This document shows positions 62,249 through 64,000 of a stretch of DNA of 64,000 nucleotides, piece by piece; the first letter of the stretch is position 1, and every line of letters starts with the position of its first letter. The notes below the pieces were generated by a model. It saw only the letters and a list, made by a program, of their open reading frames with translations, was not told the DNA's origin and searched no databases. The stretch is taken from positions 248,001 to 312,000 of the forward strand of contig NZ_JABMLE010000003.1 of NCBI RefSeq assembly GCF_013205025.1, in the 5' to 3' direction. The translations under genes were made by a program, and so were the position numbers. This stretch comes from Rathayibacter sp. VKM Ac-2857. GTDB lineage: Bacteria > Actinomycetota > Actinomycetes > Actinomycetales > Microbacteriaceae.

Positions 62249-64000
62249 CGTGGGTCTCCGATCGGTGGGTCCAGGTCTATCGCGATCCGCAGCTCCCTGC
62301 GCGCGGTGGCGTCGATCTCCAGCAGCGTCAGCCGCTCGCCCCAGACGCTCGAGAGCATCGGATCGTCCAGCTCGCGGACGACGGTCTGGTGCTCGCAGGC
62401 CGCGTCCCAGGCGATCCGGAGCGGCCGCGCGCCACCGAGCGGGCGGACCCGGGCGGCTCCGCGCTCGGTCACGACGTCTCCCGCGAGGAGCAGGCGGATC
62501 GCGGTGCCGGGCTCATCGTCCTGATCGTCCCACGGGGCGAGGTCCCAGCGGTCCTCGAGCACGACCCTTGCGGAGGGGCGGTCGAGAGAGACGGTGCGGC
62601 GCCAGGAGCGCAGGCCCGTCCCGGGGTAGGCGGCGGCGAGCTCGGCGGAGAAGGCGGCGGACGACTCGCTCAGCGCGACGGAGACGTCCACCGCGGCCGC
62701 CTCCCGCCCGGGCGGCTGACCGAGGCCGCGGACGACGGGCAGGTTGTGCCACTCGCTGCGCATCGTCCAGATGCCGTACCTCTCCGGGCCGAAGGTGGCG
62801 GCGGTGTAGGTGGGGCGGCCGGCGTCGACGACGACGGGCACGCCGTCGCTCGCCACCTGGAACGCGCCGACGTCGTTGTGGTTGTGGTGCTCGGCGTTGT
62901 GGCCGCCCTTGGCGACGAGGGTCAGACCTTCCGCCGACCCTGCGGTCGTGCGGGCGAGGAGCACCTGGACGGACTCGAGCCAGACCTCGCGCGGGAGCGG
63001 CGGGTGCGCCGTGGGCGCCGCGGTCCAGAGCGGGTCGGTCGCTCCGCGCAGCAGGCGGCCGAGTCCCTCCTTCTCGAAGGCGGCGGGTGCGCCGGGGGAG
63101 CGCTGCGCGGCGGCGTGCGCCATCGCCGCGGTGTCGCCGACCCGGCGGCCGGCCCGGTGCACCGCGTGCCAGGGCTGGTCGCGCGACTGCAGGGCCTGGC
63201 CGTCGGCGTGCGCGACGTACCAGTCGCCGCCGAGGTGCGAGCGGTGCGGGAAGGCGACGGTCGCGCGCAGCGCCGGCACGGCCGAGGCGTCCCAGGCGCC
63301 GCCGGTCGCGTGCGCGAGGACGTCGAGCGCCTCGAGGGCGCGGCAGGCGCCGTTCCACCAGTAGGCGTAGCCCTCGTCGATCGCGCCGTCCTCCGGGAGC
63401 ACCGCGACGTAGCGGTCCAGTGCGGCGACGGCGCGGGTGACGACGGCGGCGCGCTCCTCCTCCTCGCCCGGCGCGTCGAGCAGGCGCAGCGCGGCGACCA
63501 GCACGTTGCCGGTGATCCAGGGGTTCCAGTTGTGCACGTCGCCGTCCAGGCCCAGCCAGTGCCAGTCGTCGCGGGCGAGGAACGGGGCGAGCACGCGCTC
63601 GCGGGTCTCGCGGCGGATCCTGCGGCGCAGCCCCGGGTAGCGGTCGTCGAGGCGCTCGCCGAGGACGTGGTCGAGCCAGGCGAGCTGGCCGGCGACCTCG
63701 CCCGCGCCGAGATCGAGGAAGGGGTCGGCGACGTCGGCGAGCACCGAGCCGTGCCGGCGGAGCGCGTCGTCGTGGGCCGGCCAGCACCAGGAGCTCTGCT
63801 CGCAGAGCAGCTGCACGCCGTCGGCGACCTCGTCGAGCCAGAAGTCGGCGTCTGCAGTGCCGCCGCCGGTGCTCGCAGCCAGCAGCACTGCGCGGCTCAG
63901 GCGACGCTGCCGCTCGAACGCGCGCTGCTCCCAGCCGTCCCGGTTCCCGTCGCGGTGCACGCGCACGGCCTGGCTCGCGAGCGGCTGCGGCCACGGCACG
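62245..64000 (-). CDS. Heparinase II/III-family polysaccharide lyase-like protein (5' end at window edge)
   Basis: At least 584 residues are in the window; the frame is open to the edge and a GTG at 63999 is a possible but unproven start. The N-terminal half is an alpha/alpha-toroid (WHWLGLDGDVHNWNPWITGN, AIDEGYAYWWNGACRALEAL) and the C-terminal half a beta-sandwich with the heparinase motif KGGHNAEHHNHNDVGAF and the nearby YGIWTMRSEWHN. Family members cleave uronic-acid-containing glycans such as alginate, heparin-like or plant polymers; here the substrate is unknown. No signal peptide can be assessed. First gene of an overlapping lyase-regulator-acyltransferase unit. Confidence 0.82.
   Translation of the reverse strand, partial: VPWPQPLASQAVRVHRDGNRDGWEQRAFERQRRLSRAVLLAASTGGGTADADFWLDEVADGVQLLCEQSSWCWPAHDDALRRHGSVLADVADPFLDLGAGEVAGQLAWLDHVLGERLDDRYPGLRRRIRRETRERVLAPFLARDDWHWLGLDGDVHNWNPWITGNVLVAALRLLDAPGEEEERAAVVTRAVAALDRYVAVLPEDGAIDEGYAYWWNGACRALEALDVLAHATGGAWDASAVPALRATVAFPHRSHLGGDWYVAHADGQALQSRDQPWHAVHRAGRRVGDTAAMAHAAAQRSPGAPAAFEKEGLGRLLRGATDPLWTAAPTAHPPLPREVWLESVQVLLARTTAGSAEGLTLVAKGGHNAEHHNHNDVGAFQVASDGVPVVVDAGRPTYTAATFGPERYGIWTMRSEWHNLPVVRGLGQPPGREAAAVDVSVALSESSAAFSAELAAAYPGTGLRSWRRTVSLDRPSARVVLEDRWDLAPWDDQDDEPGTAIRLLLAGDVVTERGAARVRPLGGARPLRIAWDAACEHQTVVRELDDPMLSSVWGERLTLLEIDATARRELRIAIDLDPPIGDPR

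Overview
The window is high-GC DNA with tightly packed genes. GTGA and ATGA stop/start overlaps are frequent, and GTG starts are common. Protein content (mycothiol-type formaldehyde dehydrogenase, Arr, Tat-exported small proteins, many sugar ABC importers without their own ATPase) points to an actinobacterium, most likely family Microbacteriaceae (a Rathayibacter-, Clavibacter- or Curtobacterium-like plant or soil bacterium). Genus is inference. No rRNA, tRNA, CRISPR array, transposase or phage gene was seen.

Layout. (1) 1-5155: the C-terminus of an S-adenosylhomocysteine hydrolase-like protein, a complete ECF importer (fused double ATPase, S component, EcfT), an amidohydrolase/deaminase and a Cupin_5 protein, read as one operon for a nucleoside or thioether-nucleoside substrate. 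(2) 5931-9007: a Tat-exported orphan, a FadR-type regulator and two divergent short-chain dehydrogenases. (3) 9212-15561: LacI regulator, sugar ABC importer and GH127 beta-L-arabinofuranosidase. (4) 15922-19798: TerC protein behind a probable yybP-ykoY (Mn) riboswitch, a phosphotriesterase-like protein that has lost most metal ligands, and an aldehyde dehydrogenase. (5) 20394-22871: two-component system and a small membrane protein. (6) 23992-42345: a mannan-utilisation locus: ROK repressor, carboxylesterase, an HTH-less LacI-like sensor, secreted GH5 mannanase, sugar ABC importer, GH2 beta-mannosidase, ROK kinase, ABC half-transporter and secreted GH26 mannanase; rifampin ADP-ribosyltransferase (arr) lies inside it. 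(7) 42627-49920: formaldehyde detoxification pair, PnuC, a luciferase-like oxidoreductase and a MetNIQ importer. (8) 50450-58844: NAD-epimerase, ArsR regulator plus an MFS-methyltransferase fusion, epoxide hydrolase, ABC-F ATPase with an upstream leader peptide, DapA-family aldolase and an arsenate reductase. (9) 59442-64000: heparinase-like lyase, hybrid DeoR/periplasmic-binding regulator and an acyltransferase fusion, all overlapping on the minus strand.

The most striking non-coding feature is a set of intergenic palindromic repeats. The dominant one is an interrupted palindrome of about 125 bp centred exactly on CTGCAG, with at least twelve near-complete copies and many half copies. Its inner stems vary in compensatory fashion. 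It sits between operons, inside one operon, and has been captured as the C-terminal coding sequence of the ROK kinase. At least four other hairpin families occur in the same window, with no REP-type transposase nearby.

Functional links: two polysaccharide systems (arabinan-type and mannan) each pair an ATPase-less ABC importer with intracellular or secreted glycosidases. The two secreted mannanases, 14 kb apart and on opposite strands, share an AT-rich palindromic motif just upstream of a TTGACG -35 box.
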